Positions 1 through 6,071 of a stretch of 9,836 bases of DNA are shown here, piece by piece. Below the pieces are notes generated by a model. The model did not search any database and was not told where the DNA came from. It worked only from the letters and a program-made list of their open reading frames with translations. The stretch lies in contig CAJLHL010000088.1 in assembly GCA_905206455.1 (NCBI GenBank), positions 1 to 9,836 on the forward strand, read 5' to 3'. Position numbers and translations under genes: made by a program. The stretch's first letter is position 1, and each line of letters opens with the position of its first letter. This stretch comes from an uncultured Eubacteriales bacterium. Its GTDB lineage: Bacteria; Bacillota; Clostridia; Peptostreptococcales; Anaerovoracaceae.

Positions 1-2
1 GG

Positions 3-59
3 GATATCTGCAGAGACTTGGGCGCGGTTCTCCGGGTGAGACCTTACGAAGAGGCATAG
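3..59 (+). CDS. Possible 3' end of a gene entering from the left (partial)
   Basis: Frame 3 is open from the window edge to a TAG at 57-59 and encodes 18 residues ending in RVRPYEEA. The stretch is GC-rich like the real genes here, and base composition drops sharply to AT-rich right after the stop, as expected at a gene end. Eighteen codons are too few to identify a family. Frame 2 is also open at the edge, to about position 108, but it runs into the AT-rich part and looks less gene-like. I do not recognise the product. Confidence 0.25.
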   Translation, partial: DICRDLGAVLRVRPYEEA

Positions 60-196
60 AAAAAATATACGAAATTTTTATAATTGTTTTGATTAAATTC
101 GCTTTTTAAGGGTATTTCTATATTATTCTAAATAAATTTTTGTTTGTTACCGACATCTTTCGAACTTATCAAGAATATAAATTTCTTTTCAGCTGC

Positions 197-242
197 CCCG
201 CGGACGGGCCGTATGTATGATACGGCCTGTCAGAGCCGCGGG
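197..242 (+). repeat. Long two-part hairpin in the regulator leader
   Basis: An inner stem pairs 204-214 with 220-230, with one G-U pair and a 5-nt loop. An outer stem pairs CCCGCGG (197-203) with CCGCGGG (236-242), leaving a 5-nt bulge at 231-235. Together they give about 18 base pairs. There is no T-run immediately after it; a TTTTTT occurs only about 14 nt downstream (256-261), so it is not a standard terminator. It could be a leader RNA structure or the remains of a terminator for the gene to the left. Confidence 0.55.
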
Positions 243-421
243 AGGCGGCAATATCGTTTTTTGCTGTATCCGCGGATCTTCGTTATCTGTTGAGATCTCC
301 GGAAAACAGAATTATTTTTATACGGAAAGCCGATAAAAGTCACAGACAGTATTTCAAATCAGTGCGCTCCGCGTTTTCAGGGGTGAGCTTTCAGCGTGGA
401 GACGGGAGATGTGAAAGTGGC

Positions 422-451
422 TTGACAGACTTACAAAAAAAGGAAGATGCT
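422..451 (+). promoter_or_regulatory. Candidate promoter of the MarR-citrate synthase operon
   Basis: A perfect TTGACA at 422-427 is followed after 18 nt by GATGCT (446-451), which matches the -10 consensus at only three positions. It would give a leader of about 30 nt before the start codon at 487. The weak -10 makes this uncertain, though a weak core promoter is common where a regulator controls its own operon. Confidence 0.25.
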
Positions 452-486
452 CAGGAATTTATGTTGGAAAATATAGGGGGTTGTAG

Positions 487-993
487 ATGCAGTTAAGAAA
501 AGTTACAGGTTCTTCAGGTTTGAGCCAGCTGGCAAATGAAATGACTTACCGCAGATATATGACAAACAGGGTCAGTATCAGCAAATATTTCAGTTATATG
601 ACGATTCCGGAATATATCGTGCTTTGTATGGCGGCGGAGCCGGGGCAGTCAGAAAACAGCGAGGCCCGGAAAGTCTATCTGGCGGATATCGCCGAGCGCA
701 TGCAGATGCCGGTACGTCAGACTTCCGCCCTGATCGGAAGACTGAGAGACAGGGGATTTATCACCTGGACGCACGATGGAAACGGCAGTGAGGGAACTTA
801 TGTTCAGATTACGGATCTGGGCAGAAAAAAGGCTTCCGAACAGGAGGAAATCCTCAGCGGATATTACGGCAACGTTATCGATAAATTCGGAAAAGAAAAC
901 ATCGTCCACCTTCTCCAGATGATGAATGAGCTTGACTCGATTATGAGTGAGGAAATATCGGACGACGGGGAAGGAATAGAAAATGAAGAGTAA
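487..993 (+). CDS. MarR-type winged-helix transcriptional regulator
   Basis: This 168-residue protein has the size and layout of MarR-family regulators: a helical N-terminal part, a winged helix-turn-helix at about residues 64-113 (YLADIAERMQMPVRQTSALI, then GRLRDRGFI and a wing ending in YVQITDLG), and a C-terminal helix for dimer formation. MarR proteins bind palindromic operators as dimers and are usually released by small ligands; the ligand here is unknown. The ATG at 487 has an AGGGGG ribosome binding site 6 nt upstream (475-480). The 3' end overlaps the citrate synthase start by 11 nt, so the two are almost certainly co-transcribed and translationally coupled. Control of its own operon is an inference. 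The acidic tail (SDDGEGIENEE) is encoded partly within the overlap and is probably not functionally important. Confidence 0.8.
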   Translation: MQLRKVTGSSGLSQLANEMTYRRYMTNRVSISKYFSYMTIPEYIVLCMAAEPGQSENSEARKVYLADIAERMQMPVRQTSALIGRLRDRGFITWTHDGNGSEGTYVQITDLGRKKASEQEEILSGYYGNVIDKFGKENIVHLLQMMNELDSIMSEEISDDGEGIENEE

Positions 994-2332
994 AATTGAC
1001 AGTTATGTAGAGAAACAGACGATTCTCTGCGCGCGCAATGATTCGATTTCGCCCCGTCTTTTTGAAGAGTACGGAGTATACCGCGGTTTGAGAGATGAGA
1101 AGGGAAACGGCGTTCTCACCGGTCTGACCGGCATTTCGGATATCGTTTCATCGCGAATCGTCGAAGGGGAAAAACAGCCCTGCGACGGCGAGTTGTGGTA
1201 TCGCGGCTATGAGATCAAATCCCTGATCAGCGGCCTCGGCAACGAAGAATTCGGATTTGAAAAGGTAGCGTATCTGCTGCTTTTCGGTCAGCTGCCGAAA
1301 GAGGAGGAGCTCTCGGAGTTCGAGGAAATCATCGGGCAGAGCCGCGTTCTTCCTGTGAATTTTACTAGGGATGTCATCATGAAAGCGGTCAGTTCGGATA
1401 TCATGAATATGATGACCAAGAGTATCCTGACGCTGGCCTCTTATGACGAAAAGGTGACAGGCGGCGGACTGAGCAATATTCTCCGTCAGTGTATTCAGCT
1501 CATCAGCCTGTTTCCTGTGCTGGCGGTGTATTCTTATCACGCTTACAATCATTATGAAAACGACGCCAGTATGTATATCCATCGGCCGAAACCCGAATTG
1601 TCCACCGCAGAAAATCTTCTGATGATGCTGCGGCCGGATCAGAAATTTACTCATATCGAAGCCAAGGTGCTGGATACAGCGCTGATCCTTCATATGGAGC
1701 ACGGCGGCGGGAATAATTCCACGTTCACTACCAGGGTCGTTACCTCTACCGGTTCCGATACTTACTCCACGATTGCGGCAGCCATGTCTTCCCTGAAAGG
1801 GCCGAAGCACGGCGGAGCCAATATCAAGGTGACGGAAATGATCGAAGATATACGCAGCCATGTGTCCGATATCTCCGACAGAGAGGAAGTCGCGGAGTAT
1901 CTGAGAAAGATTCTGAGAGGAGAGGCTTTCGACAGGAAAGGCCTGATCTACGGTATGGGGCACGCTATCTATACGGTGTCCGACCCGCGGGAACGGATTT
2001 TCAGACAGTATGTGGAAAAGTTGGCGGCGGCGAAAGGCCGGGAAGAGGATATGCGGTTCTTCAACCTTATCGAAGAGCTGGCTCCCGCTCTGATTCTGGA
2101 AATCAATCCGACGGCGAATATCAGTCCGAATGTGGATTTTTACAGCGGATTTGTATATGAGATGCTCGATATTCCGAAAGAGCTTTATACGGCGATCTTT
2201 GCTGTCGCGAGGATCGTGGGATGGAGCGCTCACCGAATCGAGGAACTCGTTACGACGGATAAGATCATACGTCCGGCGTATATGAGCGTGATGCCGAAGA
2301 GAGATGAGCCGGTAGAGGATCAGGACATATGA
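983..2332 (+). CDS. Citrate synthase (citrate/2-methylcitrate synthase family)
   Basis: This is a 449-residue citrate synthase, which condenses acetyl-CoA with oxaloacetate to give citrate and CoA in the cytoplasm. Motifs in order: LHMEHGGGNNSTFTTR (236-251), LKGPKHGGAN with catalytic His276, GMGHAIYTVSDPR with catalytic His327 and Arg336, and NVDFYSG with catalytic Asp385, followed by VARIVGWSAHRIEE (408-421). All three catalytic residues are present, so the enzyme should be active. The N-terminal segment of about 45 residues is longer than in short bacterial type II enzymes. The start overlaps the regulator stop (ATGAAGAGTAA), with a GGGGAAGGAA ribosome binding site at 967-976. No aconitase or isocitrate dehydrogenase gene lies nearby, so the likely role, the oxidative branch to glutamate in an anaerobe, is inferred. 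Use of propionyl-CoA as the substrate cannot be excluded from sequence. Confidence 0.93.
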   Translation: MKSKIDSYVEKQTILCARNDSISPRLFEEYGVYRGLRDEKGNGVLTGLTGISDIVSSRIVEGEKQPCDGELWYRGYEIKSLISGLGNEEFGFEKVAYLLLFGQLPKEEELSEFEEIIGQSRVLPVNFTRDVIMKAVSSDIMNMMTKSILTLASYDEKVTGGGLSNILRQCIQLISLFPVLAVYSYHAYNHYENDASMYIHRPKPELSTAENLLMMLRPDQKFTHIEAKVLDTALILHMEHGGGNNSTFTTRVVTSTGSDTYSTIAAAMSSLKGPKHGGANIKVTEMIEDIRSHVSDISDREEVAEYLRKILRGEAFDRKGLIYGMGHAIYTVSDPRERIFRQYVEKLAAAKGREEDMRFFNLIEELAPALILEINPTANISPNVDFYSGFVYEMLDIPKELYTAIFAVARIVGWSAHRIEELVTTDKIIRPAYMSVMPKRDEPVEDQDI

Positions 2333-2458
2333 CAGAATGCGGAGTCGTCCGCTGCGGCAGGCGCCGGGAACTGTTTCGGTTGGAATGAACATTTCGGTAC
2401 GGGAGCGGTGCGCTTTTGATGCGGCGCGAAAAATCGGCGCGGTCAGATAAAATGAATC

Positions 2459-2541
2459 AAAGAGACCTTCGGAGGTTATTCCTTTTCCGGGCCGGATTTT
2501 CTGTCTGACGTTCGGGAAAGAAGCCGCGGGGTCTCTTTTTT
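2459..2541 (+). terminator. Long rho-independent terminator after citrate synthase
   Basis: AAAGAGACC (2459-2467) pairs perfectly with GGTCTCTTT (2530-2538) and the stem extends inward through G-U pairs; six T residues follow from 2536 to 2541, with another T7 at about 2548-2554. The large loop contains an inner stem in which CTTTTCCG pairs with CGGGAAAG. It sits about 125 nt beyond the stop codon. On the minus strand only TTT follows the stem, so termination of the facing flavoprotein gene here would be weaker. Confidence 0.75.
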
Positions 2542-2571
2542 GTTTCGTTTTTTTATGCAGCCGTTTTTCCT

Positions 2572-3930
2572 TCAGCCGCCCGAGTAAATATTTTTCACGG
2601 CGCAGGCTGCGGAAGAGAAGGCGAACTGAAGATTATAGCCTCCGGTATCTCCGTCTACATCCAGAATTTCGCCGGCGAACCAGAGTCCGGGATGTTGTTT
2701 TGATTCCATCGTCTTGAGATCGACTGCGTCCAGACAGACTCCTCCCCGGGTAGCCATCGCCGAGGCAAAACCGCCTTTTCCGCTGACGGAGAAAATATCC
2801 TCTGTCAGTATCCGCAGAAACGACAGCCATTTTTTTCTGCCTGTCTGGGCGGCCCGCTGCGCCGGATCCAGTCCGCAGCGAAGCAGCTGAAGATCCAGGA
2901 ACCTCTGGGGAAGCGGAGTTCCCGCTTCCCTGAGAACCCGCGCTGCGTGGAGGGAGACGGAAGCTTTTGACTTCTCTGCGGTCTCTGTCAGCGCGCGCAA
3001 AAGCGCTTCCGTTGAAGAAGCGGAAATCCAGTTGATTTTCAGCCGGTCGCCTGTCTCTATCTGCCGGCTGCTGTCGATGATGCATGGCCCGGAAAGCGCG
3101 TCGTGCGTGAGGAGCAGAGAACCGCGGCGCTCTTCTTTTTTTCTGCCCCCGCGGCCGAATACGCTGAGAGAAGCGTCGGCGAAGGAAATGCCGGACAACT
3201 CCCGGAAAGGGTATCGCTGGATAAAAACGGGAACGAGGGCAGGCGCAACCGGAGAGATGGGAAAGTTCAGTTCAGTTAGTACGCGGAGAAAAGATCCGTC
3301 GGAACCCGTTTCCGGCACGGAAGCTCCGCCGGCGGCGACGAGAACATTTTCCGCAAGATATTCTCTGCGGCCGCAGATGACTTTCCAGCGGGCAGCTGCG
3401 ACGCCGGAAACCGCAATCGGAGCAGGTTTGCTGCGGGAGGAGAGGGAGGAGCTGTCCTTTTCCTCCGCATTGCCGAGAGGGATCAGACCGGTGCACATCA
3501 GATCCGTCTGAATGGAAAAACCGTTCTTTTCGCAGTGTCTCCTTAAGATGTCCCTCACTTCTCTTGCCGACAGGGATTCCGGAAAAATTTTACCGTCTTC
3601 CCGTACAAAAGTGCGCAGACCCATGGAGGCGAAGGTAGAGACTACCTGCTCGTTGGAATGAGCGTACAGGAGAGTGCGGATCTTTTTTCCGGCCTCATGA
3701 TAATGGGCGGGAAAATTCTTGATCGAACCGCTGTGGGTGATATTGCACTGGCCGGATCCGGTGATCATGAGTTTTTTCCCGGGTTCCGGTTTTCGCTCCA
3801 GGATGAGTCCGCGGTGTTTTTTCGGAAAAGCAGGGCAGAGCAGGCCGGCGGCTGCGCCCGCATAGAGACCGGCGGCGCCGCCGCCGATGACAATAAGCCG
3901 ATATACGGCAGAAGTATCGTTTTTTTTCAT
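2572..3930 (-). CDS. HI0933/YhiN (BaiN-type) FAD-dependent oxidoreductase
   Basis: This 452-residue flavoprotein shows the HI0933-like signature: an N-terminal dinucleotide fold RLIVIGGGAAGLYAG (11-25), the family motif GKKLMITGSGQCNITHSG (51-68), EDGKIFPESLSAREV (111-125), VAAGGASVPETGSDGSFL (198-215), and a C-terminal FAD-binding end LWFAGEILDVDGDTGGYN (416-433). Members are cytoplasmic FAD proteins, mostly of unknown substrate. The name BaiN comes from a relative proposed to act in bile-acid dehydroxylation; nothing nearby suggests a bile-acid locus, so I would not assign that role. The start has GAGGAAG a few bases upstream on the minus strand. Residues about 152-178 are a serine-rich, low-complexity insert that makes the protein longer than the roughly 400 residues usual for the family. 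It is transcribed divergently from the CoA-transferase gene. Confidence 0.88.
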   Translation of the reverse strand: MKKNDTSAVYRLIVIGGGAAGLYAGAAAGLLCPAFPKKHRGLILERKPEPGKKLMITGSGQCNITHSGSIKNFPAHYHEAGKKIRTLLYAHSNEQVVSTFASMGLRTFVREDGKIFPESLSAREVRDILRRHCEKNGFSIQTDLMCTGLIPLGNAEEKDSSSLSSRSKPAPIAVSGVAAARWKVICGRREYLAENVLVAAGGASVPETGSDGSFLRVLTELNFPISPVAPALVPVFIQRYPFRELSGISFADASLSVFGRGGRKKEERRGSLLLTHDALSGPCIIDSSRQIETGDRLKINWISASSTEALLRALTETAEKSKASVSLHAARVLREAGTPLPQRFLDLQLLRCGLDPAQRAAQTGRKKWLSFLRILTEDIFSVSGKGGFASAMATRGGVCLDAVDLKTMESKQHPGLWFAGEILDVDGDTGGYNLQFAFSSAACAVKNIYSGG

Positions 3931-3959
3931 TTTTCTTCCTCGTCGTATTTATTCAATTT

Positions 3960-3988
3960 ATCATATCACAGCGATAATCAAACAAAAA
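3960..3988 (-). promoter_or_regulatory. Extended -10 promoter for the flavoprotein gene
   Basis: On the minus strand TATGAT (3960-3965) is preceded by TGA, giving a TGn extended -10 element. The -35 position, 17 nt upstream, is only TTTTTG. The predicted start near 3953 leaves a leader of about 22 nt that carries the GAGGAAG ribosome binding site. Confidence 0.45.
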
Positions 3989-3992
3989 GGGC

Positions 3993-4007
3993 AGAGAAAA
4001 TTTCTCT
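3993..4007. promoter_or_regulatory. Operator-like palindrome between divergent promoters
   Basis: AGAGAAA and TTTCTCT form a perfect 7+7 inverted repeat around a single central A. It lies between the two divergent promoters: just upstream of the -35 of the CoA-transferase promoter and about 5 nt upstream of the flavoprotein -35. The placement suits a regulator site serving one or both genes. Symmetry and position are the only support; the sequence is AT-rich and could be chance. Confidence 0.3.
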
Positions 4008-4018
4008 GAAAAAGAGAC

Positions 4019-4047
4019 TTAAAATAGGGAAAAGTTCATGTTATACT
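4019..4047 (+). promoter_or_regulatory. Extended -10 promoter for the CoA-transferase gene
   Basis: TATACT (4042-4047) is preceded by TGT, forming a TGn extended -10 element; the -35 at 4019-4024 is poor (TTAAAA). Transcription from about 4054 would give a leader of roughly 150 nt before the start codon at 4203. I saw no known riboswitch in that leader. Confidence 0.5.
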
Positions 4048-4202
4048 GATATTATTCAATTTACGAGAGGCGGTGTTTTCTCTTTCAGAAGGCGGGACGC
4101 ATGATATCGTAGTGGTAACATGAGAGGTATGATGTGTGATGTTTTATTTGTTCAATAAGTCCGTTTCGTATAGTGTGGCAGAGGCAGATAAGGAGTGAAG
4201 AT

Positions 4203-4967
4203 ATGGCTGTAAAGATCAGTGCGGATGAAGCCGCAGGACTCATTCAGGATGGCGATGTGGTGGTTTTCGCCGCAGACGGGCTGGTAAGTTTTCCAAATGA
4301 GATCGTAGATGCGGCGGAGCGCCGTTTTTTAAGAGAGGGCCATCCGGCCGGTATCACGAGTCTGAGAGCTGCCGGCATGGGGAATTTTATCGATACGGGA
4401 GAACATGGCTGGTGCCACAAGGGGATGCTCACCCGTTCGATTTCGTCTTATCTCAGCGTATGTCCGAAGCTCTGCCGGATGGTGGAGGACGACGAAGTGC
4501 AGGGCTATATGTTTCCTCTGGGTCCTCTGATGCAGCTCTTTCAGGAAGTTGGGAGAGGAATGCCGGGAGTGCTGTCGAAAATCGGCTTGGGGACATTTAT
4601 GGATCCCCGTTTCGATGGAGGCAAGCTGAACCGTCTGACGAAAAAAGAAGGAGAAGATCTGGTGGAATACATCCCCGATTTTCTGGGCGAGGAATATCTG
4701 TTTTATAAATCGCCGGGGATGAACGTAGCCCTTCTCAGAGGGACGTCGGCGGACGAACACGGCAATATCAGCTGTGAAAGAGAGGCGATCGATCTGGAGC
4801 TTCTGTCCGTGGCACAGGCGGTAAAAGCCAGCGGAGGTACCGTAATCTGTCAGGTGGAGGAAATCGTACCCCTTCACGATATCCATCCGAGAATGGTAAA
4901 AGTTCCCGGAATGTATATCGATTATTGTCGTCGCGGAGCATCCCGAAGATATTCCGCAGAATTTTGA
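4203..4967 (+). CDS. CoA-transferase, alpha-like N-terminal part (first frame)
   Basis: This 254-residue open frame starts at an ATG with AGGAGTG centred about 8 nt upstream (4191-4197). An upstream in-frame GTG at 4173 has no ribosome binding site and is not the start. Residues 1 to about 241 match the N-terminal domain of YdiF/Pct-type CoA-transferases and end at the conserved VPGMYIDY. The last 13 residues (CRRGASRRYSAEF) are out-of-frame and unlike the family. The usual glycine-rich segment near residue 20 reads FAADGLVSFPNE, a divergent version. The break lies near the boundary between the alpha and beta domains, which are separate subunits in heteromeric CoA-transferases, so a soluble alpha-like chain is conceivable. 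It lacks the catalytic glutamate and cannot work alone. Confidence 0.7.
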   Translation: MAVKISADEAAGLIQDGDVVVFAADGLVSFPNEIVDAAERRFLREGHPAGITSLRAAGMGNFIDTGEHGWCHKGMLTRSISSYLSVCPKLCRMVEDDEVQGYMFPLGPLMQLFQEVGRGMPGVLSKIGLGTFMDPRFDGGKLNRLTKKEGEDLVEYIPDFLGEEYLFYKSPGMNVALLRGTSADEHGNISCEREAIDLELLSVAQAVKASGGTVICQVEEIVPLHDIHPRMVKVPGMYIDYCRRGASRRYSAEF

Positions 4968-5013
4968 CCGCAGAAAGAATCTGAACTACAATCCGGCGTT
5001 TACCGGGGAAAAA

Positions 5014-5781
5014 GTGGTGGAGCTGTCACAGGAAAACGTGCGTCTGCCGCTGAACCATATTAAGGTGATCGCCCGCCGGGCGGCGATGGAGCTGAAAAAA
5101 GGGGATAAAGTGAATTTCGGTATCGGAATGCCTACGTTTGTACCGTCGATTCTGGCGGAAGAGGGGGTACAGGAGGATGTGACGATGATTTCGGAAACGG
5201 GTGTCATCGGAGGCGTGCCGGGAGCCGGACGGGATTTCGGGTGTCATTGGAATGCAGAGGCATTCTGCGATCACGGCGAACATTTTTCCTTCTTTGACGG
5301 CGGGAATCTCGATGTAGGCGTTTTCGGACTGAGTGAGGCCGACAGAGAAGGCAATATGAATACGAGTCATCTCAACGGAAAAATTTCGGGAATCGGCGGA
5401 TTTACCGATATTTCCACCATGTCAAAAAAAGTGATTTTTATGGGGACTTTTACTGCGGTGGGGATCGAGACGGAGGTTCGCGGAGGGACCATCCGGATTG
5501 TCAGAGAGGGCAAGTATAAGAAATTTATCGGGAAGTGCAGCAGAATTTCCTTCGTCGCATCGGAATTTCTCAAAAAAGGAAGCAGTCTTCTTTATATCAC
5601 AGAGCGCTGCGTCATTCGAAGAACGCGGGAAGGCATGATTCTGGAGGAAGTGGCTCCGGGGATCGATATACAGACACAGATTATCGATCAGTGCGATCTC
5701 GATCTGATCCTTCCGGAGGGAGGTCCGAAGCTGATGGACGCGTCTCTGTTTACAGAGGATGGATTTTCTCTCTGCAGATGA
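5014..5781 (+). CDS. CoA-transferase, beta-like catalytic part (second frame)
   Basis: This 255-residue frame carries the beta-like domain: IARRAAMELKKGDKVNFGIG near the start, the catalytic Glu61 in ISETGVIGGVPGAG, then FDGGNLDVGVFGLSEADREG and GKISGIGGFTDIS. Family-like sequence in this frame begins earlier, at 4927, so the true coding segment extends upstream of the GTG at 5014. That GTG (or the next, at 5017) has a GGGGA at 5005-5009 and could allow internal initiation 46 nt after the first frame ends; this is weak evidence. The C-terminus (EDGFSLCR) looks complete. Confidence 0.7.
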   Translation: MVELSQENVRLPLNHIKVIARRAAMELKKGDKVNFGIGMPTFVPSILAEEGVQEDVTMISETGVIGGVPGAGRDFGCHWNAEAFCDHGEHFSFFDGGNLDVGVFGLSEADREGNMNTSHLNGKISGIGGFTDISTMSKKVIFMGTFTAVGIETEVRGGTIRIVREGKYKKFIGKCSRISFVASEFLKKGSSLLYITERCVIRRTREGMILEEVAPGIDIQTQIIDQCDLDLILPEGGPKLMDASLFTEDGFSLCR

Positions 5782-5810
5782 TATCCGCAAAGGCAGTGTA
5801 ATTCAGCGCC

Positions 5811-5853
5811 GGCGGAACCCGCCTCTGAGAACGGCGGGTTCCGTCCGGTTTTT
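5811..5853 (+). terminator. Rho-independent terminator after the CoA-transferase
   Basis: CGGAACCCGCC (5813-5823) pairs with GGCGGGTTCCG (5833-5843) around a 9-nt loop, and a GG plus TTTTT run (5849-5853) follows shortly after. It lies about 30 nt past the stop codon at 5781. Confidence 0.85.
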
Positions 5854-5889
5854 ATTCTGACTGCCGGATAATGCGAGATCCGGCGGATC

Positions 5890-5928
5890 TTTCTGCCTGA
5901 CGGCGAAAATGAACTGTATCGGCAGAAA
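5890..5928. repeat. Inverted repeat in the convergent gap
   Basis: TTTCTGCC (5890-5897) and GGCAGAAA (5921-5928) are perfect 8-nt inverted copies around a 23-nt spacer. No T-run follows on the plus strand. It sits between two terminators and has no clear role of its own. Confidence 0.4.
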
Positions 5929-5932
5929 AAAC

Positions 5933-5980
5933 GAAAACCTTCCGTCATCTGGCTTCAGATTATCGGAAGGTTTTCTTTTT
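5933..5980. terminator. Bidirectional terminator between convergent genes
   Basis: GAAAACCTTCCG (5933-5944) pairs perfectly over 12 bp with CGGAAGGTTTTC (5964-5975). TTTTT follows on the plus strand (5976-5980). On the minus strand the stem is followed, after CG, by six T residues. It can therefore end transcripts from both sides: a backup for the CoA-transferase and the main candidate for the cation transporter gene. Confidence 0.8.
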
Positions 5981-5986
5981 CAGGAA

Positions 5987-6031
5987 GATATCCCTGCATC
6001 GCAAAACCACTTTTTGCGATGCAGGGATATC
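5987..6031. repeat. Perfect 20-bp inverted repeat with 5-nt loop
   Basis: The arm at 5987-6006 begins GATATCCCTGCATC and ends GCAAAA; its exact reverse complement occupies 6012-6031, and the loop CCACT lies at 6007-6011. The 20 bp are unbroken. Neither strand has a T-run directly after it, so it is not a standard intrinsic terminator. It lies 41 nt beyond the stop of the minus-strand transporter gene and so would be a very stable 3'-UTR hairpin in that mRNA. Its function is unknown to me. Confidence 0.85.
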
Positions 6032-6071
6032 CCGAAATTTTCTTTTGATAAAATTATGGTTTCCCGGATGG

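Larger units (their letters stand above)
60..486 (+). other. Gene-free leader upstream of the MarR-type gene
   Basis: This 427-nt stretch has no convincing gene. Positions 60-190 are very AT-rich. A promoter-like pair TTGTTA (144-149) and TATCAA (167-172), 17 nt apart, would place transcription just upstream of the hairpin at 197-242. A second candidate lies at 422-451. A TTG-initiated reading frame of 68 codons (290-496) runs into the regulator start, but it lacks a ribosome binding site and resembles no protein I know, so I treat it as non-coding. If the upstream promoter is used, the regulator mRNA has a leader of about 300 nt with a stable hairpin near its 5' end. Confidence 0.5.
4203..5781 (+). 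pseudogene. Acyl-CoA:acetate/propionate CoA-transferase (YdiF/Pct-type), frameshifted
   Basis: Read together, the two frames encode a CoA-transferase of about 526 residues, close to the 520-530 of the YdiF and propionate CoA-transferase family. These enzymes move CoA between short-chain acids through a glutamyl-CoA thioester. The first frame holds the alpha-like domain, including GTFMDPRFDGGKLN, EEYLFYKSPGMNVALLRGTS and RMVKVPGMYIDY. The second holds the beta-like domain with KVNFGIGMP and the catalytic glutamate in SETGVIGGVPGAG (codon 5194-5196). The expected continuation of the first domain, VVAEHPEDIPQNF, begins at 4927 in the +1 frame. Relatives usually read DY-x-VVA, so loss of two bases (for example AT from TATATT) at about 4923-4926 explains the break. 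Both parts lack other damage, so the lesion is recent, a sequencing error, or a tolerated split. A terminator follows at 5811. Confidence 0.75.

Noticed and set aside
290..496. Plus-strand 68-codon frame before the MarR-type gene
   Set aside because: It begins at TTG with no ribosome binding site, and its sequence is not protein-like or family-like.
1148..2392. Minus-strand open frame of 414 codons antisense to citrate synthase
   Set aside because: It is fully antisense to a gene with all catalytic motifs, is rich in His, Arg and Ile as such shadows are, and has no family motif.
2572..3930. Bile-acid operon membership of the BaiN-type flavoprotein
   Set aside because: No other bai-type gene is in the window, and the family is widespread with mostly unknown substrates.
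3658..4104. Plus-strand 148-codon frame across the flavoprotein start
   Set aside because: It is a shadow of the minus-strand flavoprotein N-terminus and then runs through the divergent promoter region.
4173..4202. Upstream GTG start for the CoA-transferase
   Set aside because: The ATG at 4203 has AGGAGTG at the right distance, and the extra residues are encoded by the ribosome binding site region itself.
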